Below, piece after piece: positions 1 through 9,905 of a stretch of 64,000 nucleotides of DNA. A program made the position numbers and the translations under genes. The stretch comes from Nelumbo lutea. Lineage: Eukaryota; Streptophyta; Magnoliopsida; Proteales; Nelumbonaceae. Position 1 is the first letter of the stretch, and the number at the start of each line of letters is the position of its first letter. The DNA lies in contig JAKGHH010000008.1 of the NCBI GenBank assembly GCA_022828595.1, positions 27,458,378 to 27,522,377 of the forward strand. The letters run 5' to 3'. The notes under the pieces are model-generated. The model saw only the letters and a program-made list of their open reading frames with translations. It had not been told where the DNA came from and made no database searches.

Positions 1-688
1 ACAACAATAGAAATTAGAACCAATGGCACCGACCTTGCTCTCTCTCCCTCCCTCTCCCTCTCTCTCCCTTGCTCCTCATTCCAACTATTTGCCCATTTGT
101 AATCTATTGGAAACATTGGGTTCCAAGACCGGCAAGCAACACTCACTAAAGTGAAGGAGATGGCCTCAAGAATTCACTCCACATAGATTTCTCTAAATTA
201 CCATCCCTACTGCCTGTCTTATATCTAACAGCCTTCGTTCTGCCTCATTCTCATTTTCATTTGTTTTTAGCAAGATCACTCTTGCTTCTTCAATGGAAGT
301 GCTCTCATTTGTTTTTGTAAACCAACAAATACAAAAAACCAACAAGTGGCTCCTCATAGTGTGTCTTCCTGTGTGATGGTTCGATTCCAACATGAACTGT
401 TACTTCCTCATCAGTGTGAATGAGTGATGAAGAATGCATTATTAATTTGTTTTGAAGGGAATTTTCATCCTCAATTGAAATTTGATTTAAGGGGGTGGTG
501 CGGCCAGGAGGATGGATCTAAGTGGGAAAGGGTTGATGGAATGAGGTGACAACTTCAGGGATGGAGATACAACGGTGGTGTGTTAAGACATTCTTTTGGT
601 GAAAGAGGTGGAGGAGACTGGGAATTGTGAGCGATGGAGAGAGGCTTTCTTTTAGTGGAAGAGGAGATAGGGAACTATGAGCAGTGGA
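1..688 (-). repeat. R1 repeat, copy 1 (unknown gene-derived sequence)
   Basis: This sequence recurs at 7384-8584 and 47045-48242. It contains a CT-rich microsatellite-like stretch (35-75) and a stretch that reads on the minus strand as a short open frame (about 193-393) conserved in the 47.7-kb copy. I do not recognise the protein. The left end is cut by the window. At about 689 it passes directly into gypsy polyprotein sequence, and copy 3 has the same join, so the join predates the duplication. It may be a remnant of a host gene or the 5' part of an uncharacterised transposon. Confidence 0.6.
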
Positions 689-708
689 GAGAGGGTACCA
701 TTTCTCTT

Positions 709-1530
709 ATACAGGTGTCGGTCTCCAAAGAAGACCCTGAGAAGATGGTCCAAGTCAGATCCCTCCTAGAAGATCATCTTCGGGATGACCTCGTACAACA
801 AGTGAAGGACAAGGTCATCACCCACCGCTTGAAAACTGACCCGCACTACCGACCCATTAGGAAGAAGAGAACCTTCACCTCAGAACGGTGGCAGGCGATC
901 AACGAAGAAGTCTAGAAGCTATTCGATGCCGGCATCATTTGAGAAGTCAAATACCTGGACTGGCTGGCGAGCATGGTAATGGTGAATATGGCCAACAGAA
1001 AGTGGAGGATATGTATTGATTTCACCGACTTGAACAAAGTCTATCCCAAAGATAGCTTCCACTACCGAGGATCGACCAACTCGTCGACGTAATGGCGGGG
1101 CATGAACTCTTGAGCTTCATGGTTGCATTCTCAAACTACAACCAAATCCAGATGCATCCAGATGACCAGGAGAAGACAACCTTCATCACTGACCGAGGAC
1201 TTTACTACTATAAAGTGATGCCCTTCAGTCTCAAGAACATTGATGCTACTTATCAGTGGCTCGTGAACCACGTTTTTAAAGATCAGCTCGGCTACAACGT
1301 GGAGGCGTACGTGAACGACAACCTGTTAAAGACCAAAAAGGCTGAAAACCACCTTGCCAATCTCAAAGAAGTCTTCGGCACCCTCAAGAAGTATCGAATG
1401 AAGCTGAACCTAACAAAGTATGCCTTCAGGGTCGACTTTGAAAAATTCTTGGGGTTCGTGGTCATGTAGCGAGGAGTCGAAGACAACCCTGAGAAGATCA
1501 AGGCCATCCTCGATATGCAATCACCTCGGA
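709..1530 (+). pseudogene. Tat reverse transcriptase remnant
   Basis: This would copy element RNA into cDNA. The frame runs through the linker (709-915), a KWRICIDF-like motif near 1000, NQIQMHPDDQEKTTFIT (1140-1190) and MPFSLKN (1218-1240). The catalytic YVDD box reads YVND at about 1308-1320, so one catalytic aspartate is lost; copy 2 at 48.9 kb has the same change. Stops include TAG in place of a probable glutamine codon at 913-915, TGA in place of a probable arginine at 940-942, and TAG at 1467-1469. It is certainly non-functional. Confidence 0.85.
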
Positions 1531-1589
1531 CATAGAAAGAAGTGCAATGCCTCACCGGATGAGTGGTCGCCCTCAACAGGTTCATGTCA

Positions 1590-2495
1590 AAATCCGCGGA
1601 CCAATGCCTACCCATCTTCAAGTCCCTAAAAAAGATTATGGATTTCCAGTGGACTGGGAAATGCAAATGGTCCATCTAGGAACTGAAGAGGTATCTGAGT
1701 TTGCCACCTCTACTCACAAAGTTGAGCCCCAGAGATTTGCTACTACTCTATCTCTCGGCTGGAGAGGTGGTCAACTTGGTACTAGTAAAGGAGAAAGACT
1801 AGACATAAAGGCCGATCTACTACACCAGCAAGTTCCTCAATGAGACAAAAACCCAGTACAAGAATCTAGAGAAGGTCGCCCTAGCCCTAGTCACCTCAGC
1901 AAGAAAGCTTAGGCCCAACTTCCAAGCCCACAACGTCTGAGTGCTTACCGACCAGTCTCTCAAACAAGTTCTACAAAGGTTGGAAGCATCTGACCACATA
2001 GTCAAATGGAGCACAAAACTAAGCGAGTTTGACATCAAAGCCCAGGCCTTGGCCGATTTCCTGGCTGAGTGCACCTTCTTAGAACAAGGTCCAGTTGCAC
2101 CACCATCGGTTTGGAATCAAAATGTGGACAGCTCATCCAACCAACAAGGTAGCAGAGCTAGACTTATCCTCCTCATCCTAGACAACACCATATTAGAGTA
2201 TGCCCTCAAGTTTGAATTCAAGGCATCCAACAATGAAACTGAGTACAAAGCTCTAATTACTGGACTTTGGCTCTCCTTAGACCTTGGTGCCGGACGAGTC
2301 AAAGCCTTTAGTGATTCCCAATTGGTTGTCAACCAGATCTATAACCAATTTGAGGCAAGGACACCAACCATGATGAGCTACCTACAAAGGGTGCAAGAAC
2401 TCATCCAGTGGCTTGAACATTTCATCGTCCAACAGGTCCCTCGAGTTGAGAATGTAAAATTTGATGCACTCTCAAAGCTCACTAGCTCACCATAG
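1590..2495 (+). pseudogene. Tat RNase H plus second RNase H remnant
   Basis: The first part (to about 2080) matches the gypsy RNase H, with YYTSKFL, VALALVTSARKL and VLTDQSLKQVLQR; it has stops and a frameshift near 1800. The second part, open from about 1941 to the stop at 2493-2495, carries the extra archaeal-type RNase H: NVDSSSNQQG, FKASNNETEYKALITG, FSDSQLVVNQI and VPRVENVKFDALSKL. This is the domain that defines the Tat lineage. The first aspartate of the usual VDGSSN motif is kept but the following glycine is serine. Copy 2 is at 49130-50052. Confidence 0.8.
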
Positions 2496-2739
2496 GCAAA
2501 CCTCAACCTAACGGTCCAGATGGATACAGTAGCTCAGCCAAGCATCTCAGCAACAACCTTCCTCATCCTCCCTGTTTAGCAAGGCCCATCCTAAATGGAG
2601 CCCATAACACAATACCTTTGGGATGGCACGCTATCGAAAGACTGAATTGAGGCCAAGAGGCTCGTACACAGGTCGGCCGGTACTACCTCATCCAGGAACA
2701 ATTCTACCACCAGTAACACACTCTCCCCTACCTAAGGTG

Positions 2740-3217
2740 TCTCCTCCCTTCTAAGGCCGACTATGTCCATAGGAAGATACACGAAGGTATCTACGAAGAC
2801 CACCTCAGTGCTCGAACCCTGGCTCATAAGGCACTTCAACAAGGCTACTTCTGGTCGACCATGAAGCAAAACGCAGTCCAACTCGTCAGAAAATGCAACT
2901 TTTGTCAAAGGCACTCGAACCTTCATTAGCCAGTAGTTCCTCTGAAGACGATCATGAGTCTGTGGCCCTTCGCTTAGTGGGGAATGGACATCCTTGGACC
3001 TTTCCCTACCAAAGTCGGGAAAAAGAAATTCCTCCTTGTCATAATGGACTACTTCACCAAGTGGGTGGATGCCAAAGCCCTGGAACACATCACTGCACAG
3101 AATGCCTGAAACATCTTTTGGTAGAGCATTGTTTGTAGGTTCGGCATTCCTCGAATCCTCATCACTAACAACGACACTCAATTCACTGATCGTAAGTTCA
3201 AAGCCTTCTACACCGAG
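2740..3217 (+). pseudogene. Tat integrase remnant, cut in the core domain
   Basis: The zinc-binding region reads HKALQQGYFWSTMKQN and CNFCQRHSN (2825-2925). The catalytic core reads KKFLLVIMDYFTKWVDAKAL (about 3020-3080) and ITNNDTQFTDRKFKAFYTE (about 3165-3217). The second catalytic aspartate, usually in ITDNGTQF, is asparagine. Sequence stops matching integrase exactly where the IDD block begins, so the third catalytic residue and C terminus are absent. The copy at 50.7 kb continues through this point. Confidence 0.8.
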
Positions 3218-3218
3218 T

Positions 3219-3754
3219 AATCTGTGTTTCCTGCAGAAGTGTTTTTTAATTCCCGTGAGATCACCGAGAGACCTTGAAGGGTGGTGATGAACGCATGAAG
3301 GCTCGAGGTACACATAGACTCTCTTTTTGATCTCTTTGCTGGTTCTCTGCCTCAGCTTCCATGGAAGATTATGGCCTCTCCTGTGAAACTGAAGGTTCTG
3401 ATCTCTCTGAAAACCCTTGTTGCAAATCTCGCGCACAAATCTGTTGGTTGCCAATAGAGTTTTAGGGGATAAAGCAATCACTTCAGCATCTAGGTCTGAA
3501 ACAATAAAATAAAAGACACATATAGGGAGATTAATTAGAAATAGCTGCAAGAAATCCAACACAATAAAAACGAAAATGAAGAACAAGGAGGGAAATTTAC
3601 CTGGATTTCTAGGGAGATTTCTCTTCCTCTTGATCTTCTGTTGTTTCGGCTGCTGAGAAATGACAGAGAACATAGGTTTCAAGCTACTTAAGTCCTGAAC
3701 TCTAGTACCAGAAGAGACACTAGCTTCCTCGGACAAGGAGGTTGAATTGGACAT
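3219..3754 (-). pseudogene. INDETERMINATE DOMAIN (IDD) C2H2 zinc-finger gene fragment, exons 1-2
   Basis: IDD proteins are plant transcription factors with four zinc fingers. Exon 1 (3754 to 3601) starts at the ATG of MSNSTSL and ends at KRNLPRNPG followed by a GT donor. Exon 2 starts at 3495 after a TTTCAG acceptor and reads DLDAEVIALSPKTLLATNRF, then NKGFQRDQNLQFHRRGHNLP and GDLTGIKKHFCRKH. That exon boundary is the one usual for the family. Zinc finger 1 has lost a ligand (VREIC where VCEIC is usual) and finger 2 has tyrosine where the first cysteine should be (VYVYLEPSC). Everything after finger 2 is missing at the block edge. It is a broken fragment; copy 2 lies at 32433-32978. Confidence 0.88.
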
Positions 3755-4593
3755 GGTTGCAGGCAACATGCCTGTGAATAAAACTCCAAGCAAAGTGAGA
3801 TCTCTTTCTCTTGACTGGATTTCTTTCAACACTTCGCCCTTATTGCTTGACGGTTGATCGACTACTTTACAAATGAATGAAACAACAGGAAAAAAAAAAA
3901 GAAAAAATAACAATGAAATAGAAACCCCCAGCTTGGAATACAGCACAATACAGCCTAAATGAAGCACAGGTGACTGTGATATCTAGACACAGAAACGCAT
4001 TAGTGGCAAAAGAAAATCTCTTGATTCAGATTTTTTTTTTTAATTTAGTCTTAATTTTATATTTCCTGCATCTCCAAGTCTGATGTAAAGCTTGAGTGTC
4101 AAGCATGGGCCATGGTGGCGGTTACGGTGGCGAACTGAGAACATCACCCCTCTGGTAGGCTATGGTGGTGGCTAGCGGCGAGCCCTTTCGGTTCTGTTTC
4201 ATTTTGTTGAGAAAGAAGGTGATGAACAGTGTATTTTATTTCAAAAGTTGGAATTTAAAATTCGCGTACTAAATTGGCAATCTTCCTAAAGTATAGGGTA
4301 TCTATTAGGAATTTTCCCTTTTATCAATTATTATCCATTAAATAAAAATTTTGATAACTATAAAAATAAAAATTGTTTCAATATATAATACTGTGAGTCT
4401 AGAACTAGTGTACCACCATGGCCACCAACGGAATACCATTTCAAGTGGTTGGATCTTAGTGGTAGAATCTTGGCTCACGAGTGGGATGACTCGAAAAAAT
4501 AGTTTGGGTTATGGGACACCACTTCAATGGTCCGGGTTATAAAAGTCATCTTGCCTATAACAAATTTTTATTATTTTTACTATGTCTTGGAGT

Positions 4594-4976
4594 TAGGGGT
4601 GGCCACGAATCGAGCTCTTTACGAGCAATTCAAGCTCGACTCAGTTTCAACTGAGCTTCGAACCGAATTCGAATAGCTACACAATAATAATAATAATAAT
4701 AATAGTAATAAAATTAAAGAAAATAATCTATGTGATAAAAATATGATATATAATATTTTTATTTTTATATATAATAATAACTAATTATTATAGATTTAAT
4801 TCTTAAATATCAAATAAAAATATTTTTTATATATAACTTTTTTTATTTCGATAGAACATTTTTCTCAAATCAAGCTTGAGCCGAAGCAATCTTAATCTTA
4901 GGAACTTTTGACATGAGACGACCTCGAGCTTAAGGTTCTAGCTATTGAAGCTCGGCTCAGCTCGAATCCACCCCTA
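4594..4976. mobile_element. hAT-type MITE with 8-bp target duplication
   Basis: The element begins TAGGGGTGG and ends CCACCCCTA, perfect 9-bp terminal inverted repeats. It is flanked on both sides by CTTGGAGT (4586-4593 and 4977-4984), an 8-bp target-site duplication as made by hAT transposases. Inner ends carry repeated GAGCTCGA/TTCGAGCTC words; the middle is very AT-rich with an (AAT)n run. There is no coding capacity. The copy in the second IDD block (about 33893-34313) has lost its left end, and related sequence is seen at 9160-9375 and 43560-43695. Confidence 0.85.
4682..4704. repeat. (AAT)n microsatellite
   Basis: Seven trinucleotide AAT/ATA units in tandem inside the hAT MITE. The equivalent run in the second block copy (33983-34028) is about twice as long. 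Confidence 0.85.
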
Positions 4977-5375
4977 CTTGGAGTTAATAATTAGTTTACT
5001 GCCAAATGGACATTAAGATCAACAAGAATTTGAAATTATTAGTATTTCCCATCCCACCTCAATTGCTTTGTAACTTGGATAAATAGCTTTAAAGTTGAAT
5101 AACCCCTCCAAACAAGAACCTTTAACTTCCACAATATTCTTAGATTGAGAACTTGAGATGAACACCACGTGTATGGCAAAAGTCCCATATTGGTAAAGCA
5201 TAAGAAGTTCTTGTTCCTTATTAGATCCATCAGTCCATTAGATGTTGCCGAGCTTGGTAGCACAAGCTTGTAACTCAAGCGAGGGCACCAAGGTGATTGA
5301 ACGTTGTTCCGATTCTTACAAGCAGGTGCAGTCGGAGATAATTTGCTGGCACGCCCATTCCAGGTACGGTGTTGA

Positions 5376-5545
5376 ACCATGTGACTTGAACAAAAGCTTG
5401 GGTCATATGGCTCTTAGAGTGGAGGGCACCGCGTCAGGCTGGCTTCACAGAGCAGCGAAAACCTCCCGCTCCTATCAGTGGAAGGACAACGAGCTAGTGC
5501 TTCCCTGTCCCAACAATTGCCCTAAGAGTCGAGGCTAATCGGACA
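5376..5545. repeat. R2 repeat segment (uninterrupted form)
   Basis: The segment from ACCATGTGACTTGAAC through GCTTGGGTCATAT and GCGAAAACCTCCCGCTCC to CCCTAAGAGTCGAG recurs at 34708-34885 and 34975-35150. A diverged version occurs at 9636-9900 and 51505-51765, split after GTCATAT by a foldback element. No protein or RNA identity is recognised. Confidence 0.65.
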
Positions 5546-5735
5546 ATCACCTTTTGTTTTTTTTTTTTACTGTAAGTCTATAACAGCTATTGGATTCATT
5601 CAAGGGAAGAGATTTGGGTTTTTATGGAATCTTGTAGATCAATTTTAATTTCCCTTTTCTTTCTCAATTTGCTTAGCTACTCGTGTAGATCAATTCTTGT
5701 GTCTTTCCATTCTTTGGAATTTGTCTAAAAATTAA

Positions 5736-6298
5736 CTCTTAAAAGACCCAAAGGAAGAGAAAAACAAATGGAAAAAACTCATGTTCTTTAAAATTGGATA
5801 AGATAGAAAAACAAGCAGATCGAACTTGTTCTACTCTTTTCACTACTGCTTTCCAAGTTTTCTTCAGATTTCCAGGCAGGAATCACTAGGTTTGGTTGCT
5901 ACATCATATGATATATGATATTCTGGAAACCTACAAATGGAAACATTTTGCCTTTCAGTGTTTGAATTTAAAGTGATCAAAATGGAGGAAATCCTAATTT
6001 GCTGAAGGTTGGTGATGATATCATCATCTACTGAAGTTTGTCTTATTGCCTTAATTGATTTGATGGCATGCATTTTTCAATTATTATCCATAAATAAACA
6101 AATGATAATAAATAAAATAATAAAAATTGTTTCAATATATAATTCTAGGGGTCTAGAACCAGGGTACCGCCATGACCAATGTCCACCCAATCGGACACCA
6201 TTTCAGGTGATTGCATCAAGTTAATTAAAATTTAACACTTTAACCTATCCGTTAATCTCTAATCTTCCGTTTCCCATTCTTATATCCTTCAAATTCCC
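5736..6298. other. No gene seen; dispersed-repeat similarity at 6076-6230
   Basis: AT-rich DNA without a supportable ORF. About 6076-6230 (TCAATTATTATCCAT through TCTAGAACCAGGGTACCGCCATG) resembles 4323-4440, 33650-33760 and 43300-43400, so it belongs to the same dispersed repeat. Confidence 0.5.
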
Positions 6299-6451
6299 TC
6301 TTCTGGTCAACTTCTTCGAGCTCTCTCTTCTGGTTGAATTTCTCCTTCGAGTTCCCTCTTCTGGTCAACTTCTTCGAGCTCTCTCTTCTGGTTGAATTTC
6401 TCCTTCGAGTTCCCTCTTCTGGTCAACTTCTTTGAGTTCCCTCTTCTGGTC
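6299..6451. repeat. 58-bp tandem repeat, about 2.6 units
   Basis: Units start at 6299, 6357 and 6415, each beginning TCTTCTGGTCAACTTCTT. Each unit is itself two related halves of 27 and 31 bp (TCTTCTGGTCAAC and TCTTCTGGTTGAA), so the array probably grew from a half-unit. Units 1 and 2 are identical and the third is diverged. The strand reading TCTTCTGG is pyrimidine-rich. Confidence 0.9.
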
Positions 6452-7383
6452 GAACTTCAAGGGAACAAATTTGTTCTGAAAAAATTTACAATACGTTTTT
6501 TGGCCTACAGATCAGTTGCTAATTCATTCTAAAGAAGTTTTGCCCTTTGATATCAGGTTCAAACATTTTTAGCTGAATAAATGGGCACTTAAATTATTCA
6601 GTATTTGATCATGACAAGTTTCAGTGGCTACACATTAACAAAGTATGAATTGAAGTTTGACAACTGCATCAAATTAACATTAAACGAGCAATGGAATTCA
6701 TTTCCATGCAGCCAAAAAGCAACCCTAAGAATCAAGAATCAACCTACAAATATACATGTACTCCAAGTTTCTTTTTCATTAATTCCACCAATACCTCGTT
6801 GTGTAGATCCCCGCTGCAAGTTCTGTCACTCCAGCACTTATTCTGGTCTGTCAATATGGCCCGCAAGCCACCTACAAGAGAACAAGACTCATCATTCAAA
6901 CTCCAACATATACACAAATGTAGAGAAGAGGGATCTAATTAATAATAGTGTCTAGCGAATGAGATAACACCTAAGAATGTGTTTGCCGTTTACGATTGGT
7001 GTCGTCCATGGAGAACATAAAGAAAATCAAATATGATATCGAATACAGAGAGAGATGGAGAGAAAAGACAGAGAAAGAGGAGATAGAGATTTACCGGTGG
7101 TAAGATGTCGCCACTGGTTCCATCCTCGCCGGTGATGTGAAGTTTGATAAGAGATAGAAAGAGATGACTGTGGGAGAGATTCATCCAAGGAGGAAGAATG
7201 AACGGAAAGACGTTAACGCCTTTATTATTTGAAATGAATTTCTTTTTTTAAAATGTGATTTTAATTGTTGTTGAAACCGGTTACCTGCGATACCCTGTAT
7301 TCATCGAAATAGAAAGTCGAAGGTGATTGGTCCATCTCATCCGATATGATATGGAAATCATAGATTTTCCCTAGTTTAAAATA
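6452..7383. other. No recognised gene
   Basis: A plus-strand frame runs from an ATG at 6611 to 6955, but it has no recognisable motif, biased composition or conserved copy elsewhere in the window. A minus-strand frame at 6990-7184 is likewise unsupported; its GA-rich complement explains the run of serines and leucines. Confidence 0.5.
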
Positions 7384-8584
7384 AGGTTCATTCCCTTACC
7401 GTTAACTTTCCGTCACACTCAGTCGCATAACATCACATGACCAATATGTTTTTTTCAAAACTTCTGAAAATACCCTTTCGAATCTCTCTCTCCTTACCTC
7501 CTTCCCCACATAGCAGACTATTCTAACAGAGATTAACTGAAAAATCTTAGATCTGGTACATAGGCTACATGATCCTTCGGCGGTCAGATCCGGTCCAAAT
7601 CTCATATCTGAGTATCTCTTAGACTCCATGTCATTTCCCTCAACAGTGCTTAGCTCCTCTGGGACCATTATAGACATAGGCACTACCATCACTTGCTTGC
7701 CACCGTTGGCGGCTCTCTGATCAGCTCTCTGACAAGCAATGTCAGATTGTCCTTCAGTTACCAGCGTTGGTTTGTGGTGCCCAGGATTGTTGTTATAAAG
7801 AGCATAGCTCTAGTATGTTTAGTTTTTGTCAGGAATGATGGTCAGGCAAAGAAGCCATAGTTGAAAAAACAATAGCAATAGAAATTAGAACCAGCGGCAA
7901 CAGCACTGACCTTGCTCTCTCTCCCTCTCTCTCTCCCTTGCTCCTCACCACCACCGACCTCATTCCCACCATTTTCCCATTTGTCATGTATTGGAAACAT
8001 TGGATTCCAAGACCGGCAAGCAACACTCACTGAAGTGAAGGGGAATGCCTCAAGAATTCACTCCACATAGATTTCTCTGAACTAGCCATCCCTGCTGCCT
8101 GTCGTATATCTAACAGCCTTCATTCTGCCTCATTCTCATTTTCATTTGTTTTTAGCAAGATCGCTCTTGCTTCTTCAACGGCGGTGTTTTCATTTGTTTT
8201 TATAAACCAACAAATACGAAAAATAGACAAATGGGTTCTCTTAGTGTGTTTCCCTGTGTGATGGTTTGAGTTCCAACATCAACTATTACTTCCTCATCAC
8301 TGTGAATGAGTGATGAAGAAGGCATCATTAATATTTCTTTTGAAGGGAATTTTCATCATGAATTGATATTTAATTTAAGAGGGGGGTGCGGCCAGGATGA
8401 TGGATCTAAGTGGGAAAGGGTTTATGGAATGAGGTGACAACTTCAGGGATGGAGATACAACGGTGGTGTGTTAAGACGTTCTTTTGGTGAAAGAGGAGGA
8501 GACTGGGAAGTGGAAACTGTTAGCGATGGAGAGCGGCATTCTTTCAGTGGAAGAGGAGGAGACGGGGAACTATGAGCGGTGGAA
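7384..8584 (-). repeat. R1 repeat, copy 2 (longest left extent)
   Basis: This matches 47045-48242 over its full length and 1-688 over its right half. The minus strand of the left half gives fragments of one unidentified protein. Near 7640-7780 the frame corresponds to the segment that in copy 3 reads ILGTPKPTLVTEGLSDIACQ followed by RAYQRAANGGKQV. This copy lacks the gypsy insertion or fusion that follows copies 1 and 3, so it shows the unfused sequence beyond TATGAGCGGTGG. Confidence 0.6.
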
Positions 8585-8591
8585 ACGATTC

Positions 8592-8812
8592 AGGCTCTGC
8601 CGCTGGACAGGACCCCTGTATACCATCCCATCTCTAGAAAAAAAAAAAAAAAAAGATAAAACCGAGAAACAGGAAACTAGATCTGTTTTTGAAACACTCA
8701 TCAGGCTCCCTCACAGGACGGGACCCCTGTATACAATCCCATCTCTAGAAAAGTAAAAAGACAAAACCCAGAAAAAAGAAACTAGGTCTACTCCCAAACC
8801 CTCATCTAGACT
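8592..8812. repeat. Direct repeat of about 110 bp, two units
   Basis: Units at 8592-8702 and 8703-8812 share CAGGCTC, GGACCCCTGTATAC, ATCCCATCTCTAGAAAA, an A-rich run, AAACC(G/C)AGAAA and GAAACTAG(A/G)TCT. The first unit has a 16-17 A run. No function is evident. Confidence 0.75.
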
Positions 8813-9159
8813 CTCATAAGCTCCCCAACAGTGACAACTTTCTTTGACTTAGGTGGATCCTTCCCCTACAATGACAGAGAATGGAGATTGGGAATTGCAA
8901 TAGTCATCTTGAGGAAGGGAAAATTCAAACCGTCTCCGAAACATCATCAGAATTCCTCATCAATTGCGTTTTATTTTGAAATTTGAGAAAAAGTGTAGGA
9001 CAAATTCGACATTTCATTTCTTTTTGTTAGCACTTAACGACAATGTCAATTATTAGAAAGAGTAAGGGTACTTTAAGGCAATATGTAAACAGTACGGATA
9101 GAGTTAGTCAATTAGCTAAATAGTAGGGGTAGTTTAATGAAATTGCCCATATATATGTA
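8813..9159. other. No feature recognised
   Basis: Non-coding; short frames only. No repeats shared with the rest of the window were noticed. Confidence 0.5.
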
Positions 9160-9375
9160 TATAATTATTTATTTTTATTGAAAGTTTGGCCTATAGTTGA
9201 GCTCAAACTTCAAGCTTTTGAGTTGAATAGAACTCAAGCTCAAGCCTTTAACTTGAATTGAGCTCAAGTTCGAGCACAATCACCATAGGTTTTTTGTGAG
9301 CCTAGCTTTAATAGCTAGGTATTCAGCTCAGCTCAGCTCGAATCCACCATTGCTTATAAATCGAGCATGGGCATA
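9160..9375. mobile_element. Possible remnant of the GAGCTC-rich hAT MITE
   Basis: Dense GAGCTCAA/TTGAGCTC words and a right side reading CAGCTCAGCTCGAATCCACC resemble the inner ends of the MITE at 4594-4976. Clear terminal inverted repeats and a target duplication are not visible. Confidence 0.4.
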
Positions 9376-9447
9376 AGGTAGTCAAACGTTGGCCCGACTC
9401 TAACAGGTATGGATAATCGATAGAGTTTGCATGGACACCCCATATGT

Positions 9448-9539
9448 GCCCCACAAATATCTCAACCGTGCACTAGGAACATCTCCCAAAGCAAGTATGG
9501 GAGATGTTCCCAATGCATGTTGAGATGTGCATGTGGGGC
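9448..9539. repeat. Foldback element (short palindrome) 1
   Basis: The core is a perfect 13-bp inverted repeat, GGAACATCTCCCA (9476-9488) and TGGGAGATGTTCC (9498-9510), with a 9-bp loop. Imperfect complementarity extends outward to GCCCCACA (9448) and TGTGGGGC (9539). It shares the GGGA(A/G)ATNTTCC core and CCCCACA ends with the foldbacks at 9678, 23145 and 23782, so it is one of a family. Confidence 0.7.
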
Positions 9540-9677
9540 GCTCTTTGCGGGCCACCAATCTTAACTCCAATTGGCACTTATTTGTTGTCACGCTCATCTC
9601 AATTATAGAGGTGAGCCACGTGGCTTTTGCAAAGGCTTGGGTCATATCCCTAAAACGGGATCAACTTCCCACATAGC

Positions 9678-9786
9678 GCACCCCATAGGGTCCCCACCGC
9701 CCATCCCCTCTGTGCATTGGGAATATCTCCCCATCACAAGCACAGGAGATATTCCCAATGCACGGAGGGGATGAGTTGTGGGGTGC
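9678..9786. repeat. Foldback MITE 2, copy A, inside R2
   Basis: The 29-nt arms at 9702-9730 and 9745-9773 pair at 28 of 29 positions around a 14-nt loop. Outer GCACCCCAT (9678-9686) pairs with GTGGGGTGC (9778-9786) with one mismatch. It sits in an R2 repeat after GTCATAT; the uninterrupted R2 at 5376-5545 lacks it, so the inserted piece is about 9651-9815. Copy B is at 51546-51655. Confidence 0.75.
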
Positions 9787-9905
9787 ATTCTTTGGGCAGC
9801 CAATCTGATCACCATGTCCCTCTTAGAATGAAAGGCACTACATCAGCTGTTAGGCTGGTTTCTTAAAGTAGTGAAAACCTCCTACTCCTAAGGAAGGCAA
9901 CGGGG

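Larger units (their letters stand above)
689..3217 (+). mobile_element. Ty3/gypsy Tat-lineage fragment, copy 1 (5' and 3' truncated)
   Basis: The polyprotein domains run in the order linker, reverse transcriptase, RNase H, second (archaeal-type) RNase H, integrase. The second RNase H places it in the Tat/Ogre/Retand lineage of plant Ty3/gypsy. Gag, protease and both LTRs are missing. The left join is to R1 at about 689 and the right join is to the IDD block at 3217/3219, in mid integrase. The reading frame is broken many times. A longer version of the same fragment lies at 48243-51495. It cannot move by itself. Confidence 0.85.
3219..5735. repeat. IDD-containing duplicated block, copy 1
   Basis: The block is collinear with 32433-35400, from the IDD zinc-finger remnant through the hAT MITE and the R2 segment to the phrase ending TTTGTCTAAAAATTAAC. 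Both copies start at the same few bases (CGAGTAATCTGTG), yet their left neighbours differ: gypsy integrase here and unrelated DNA in copy 2. Beyond the listed features, 3760-4590 and 4985-5375 hold no gene I can support. Confidence 0.8.

Noticed and set aside
370..390. GGTTCGATTCC as a tRNA T-loop
   Set aside because: No acceptor stem, D-arm or anticodon arm at suitable distances.
1292..1675. Minus-strand 127-codon frame
   Set aside because: Shadow of the reverse transcriptase on the other strand.
2732..3967. 411-codon minus-strand open frame
   Set aside because: It runs through antisense integrase, the IDD exon 2, its intron and exon 1. The middle part is real IDD text; the whole is not one protein.
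6299..6451. Possible CRISPR array
   Set aside because: Plain tandem repeat with no unique spacers, in plant DNA.
6611..6955. 115-codon plus frame with a CDPRCKFC-like text
   Set aside because: The CX3CX2C spacing resembles no known finger, there is no second copy, and composition is neutral. Not supportable as a gene.
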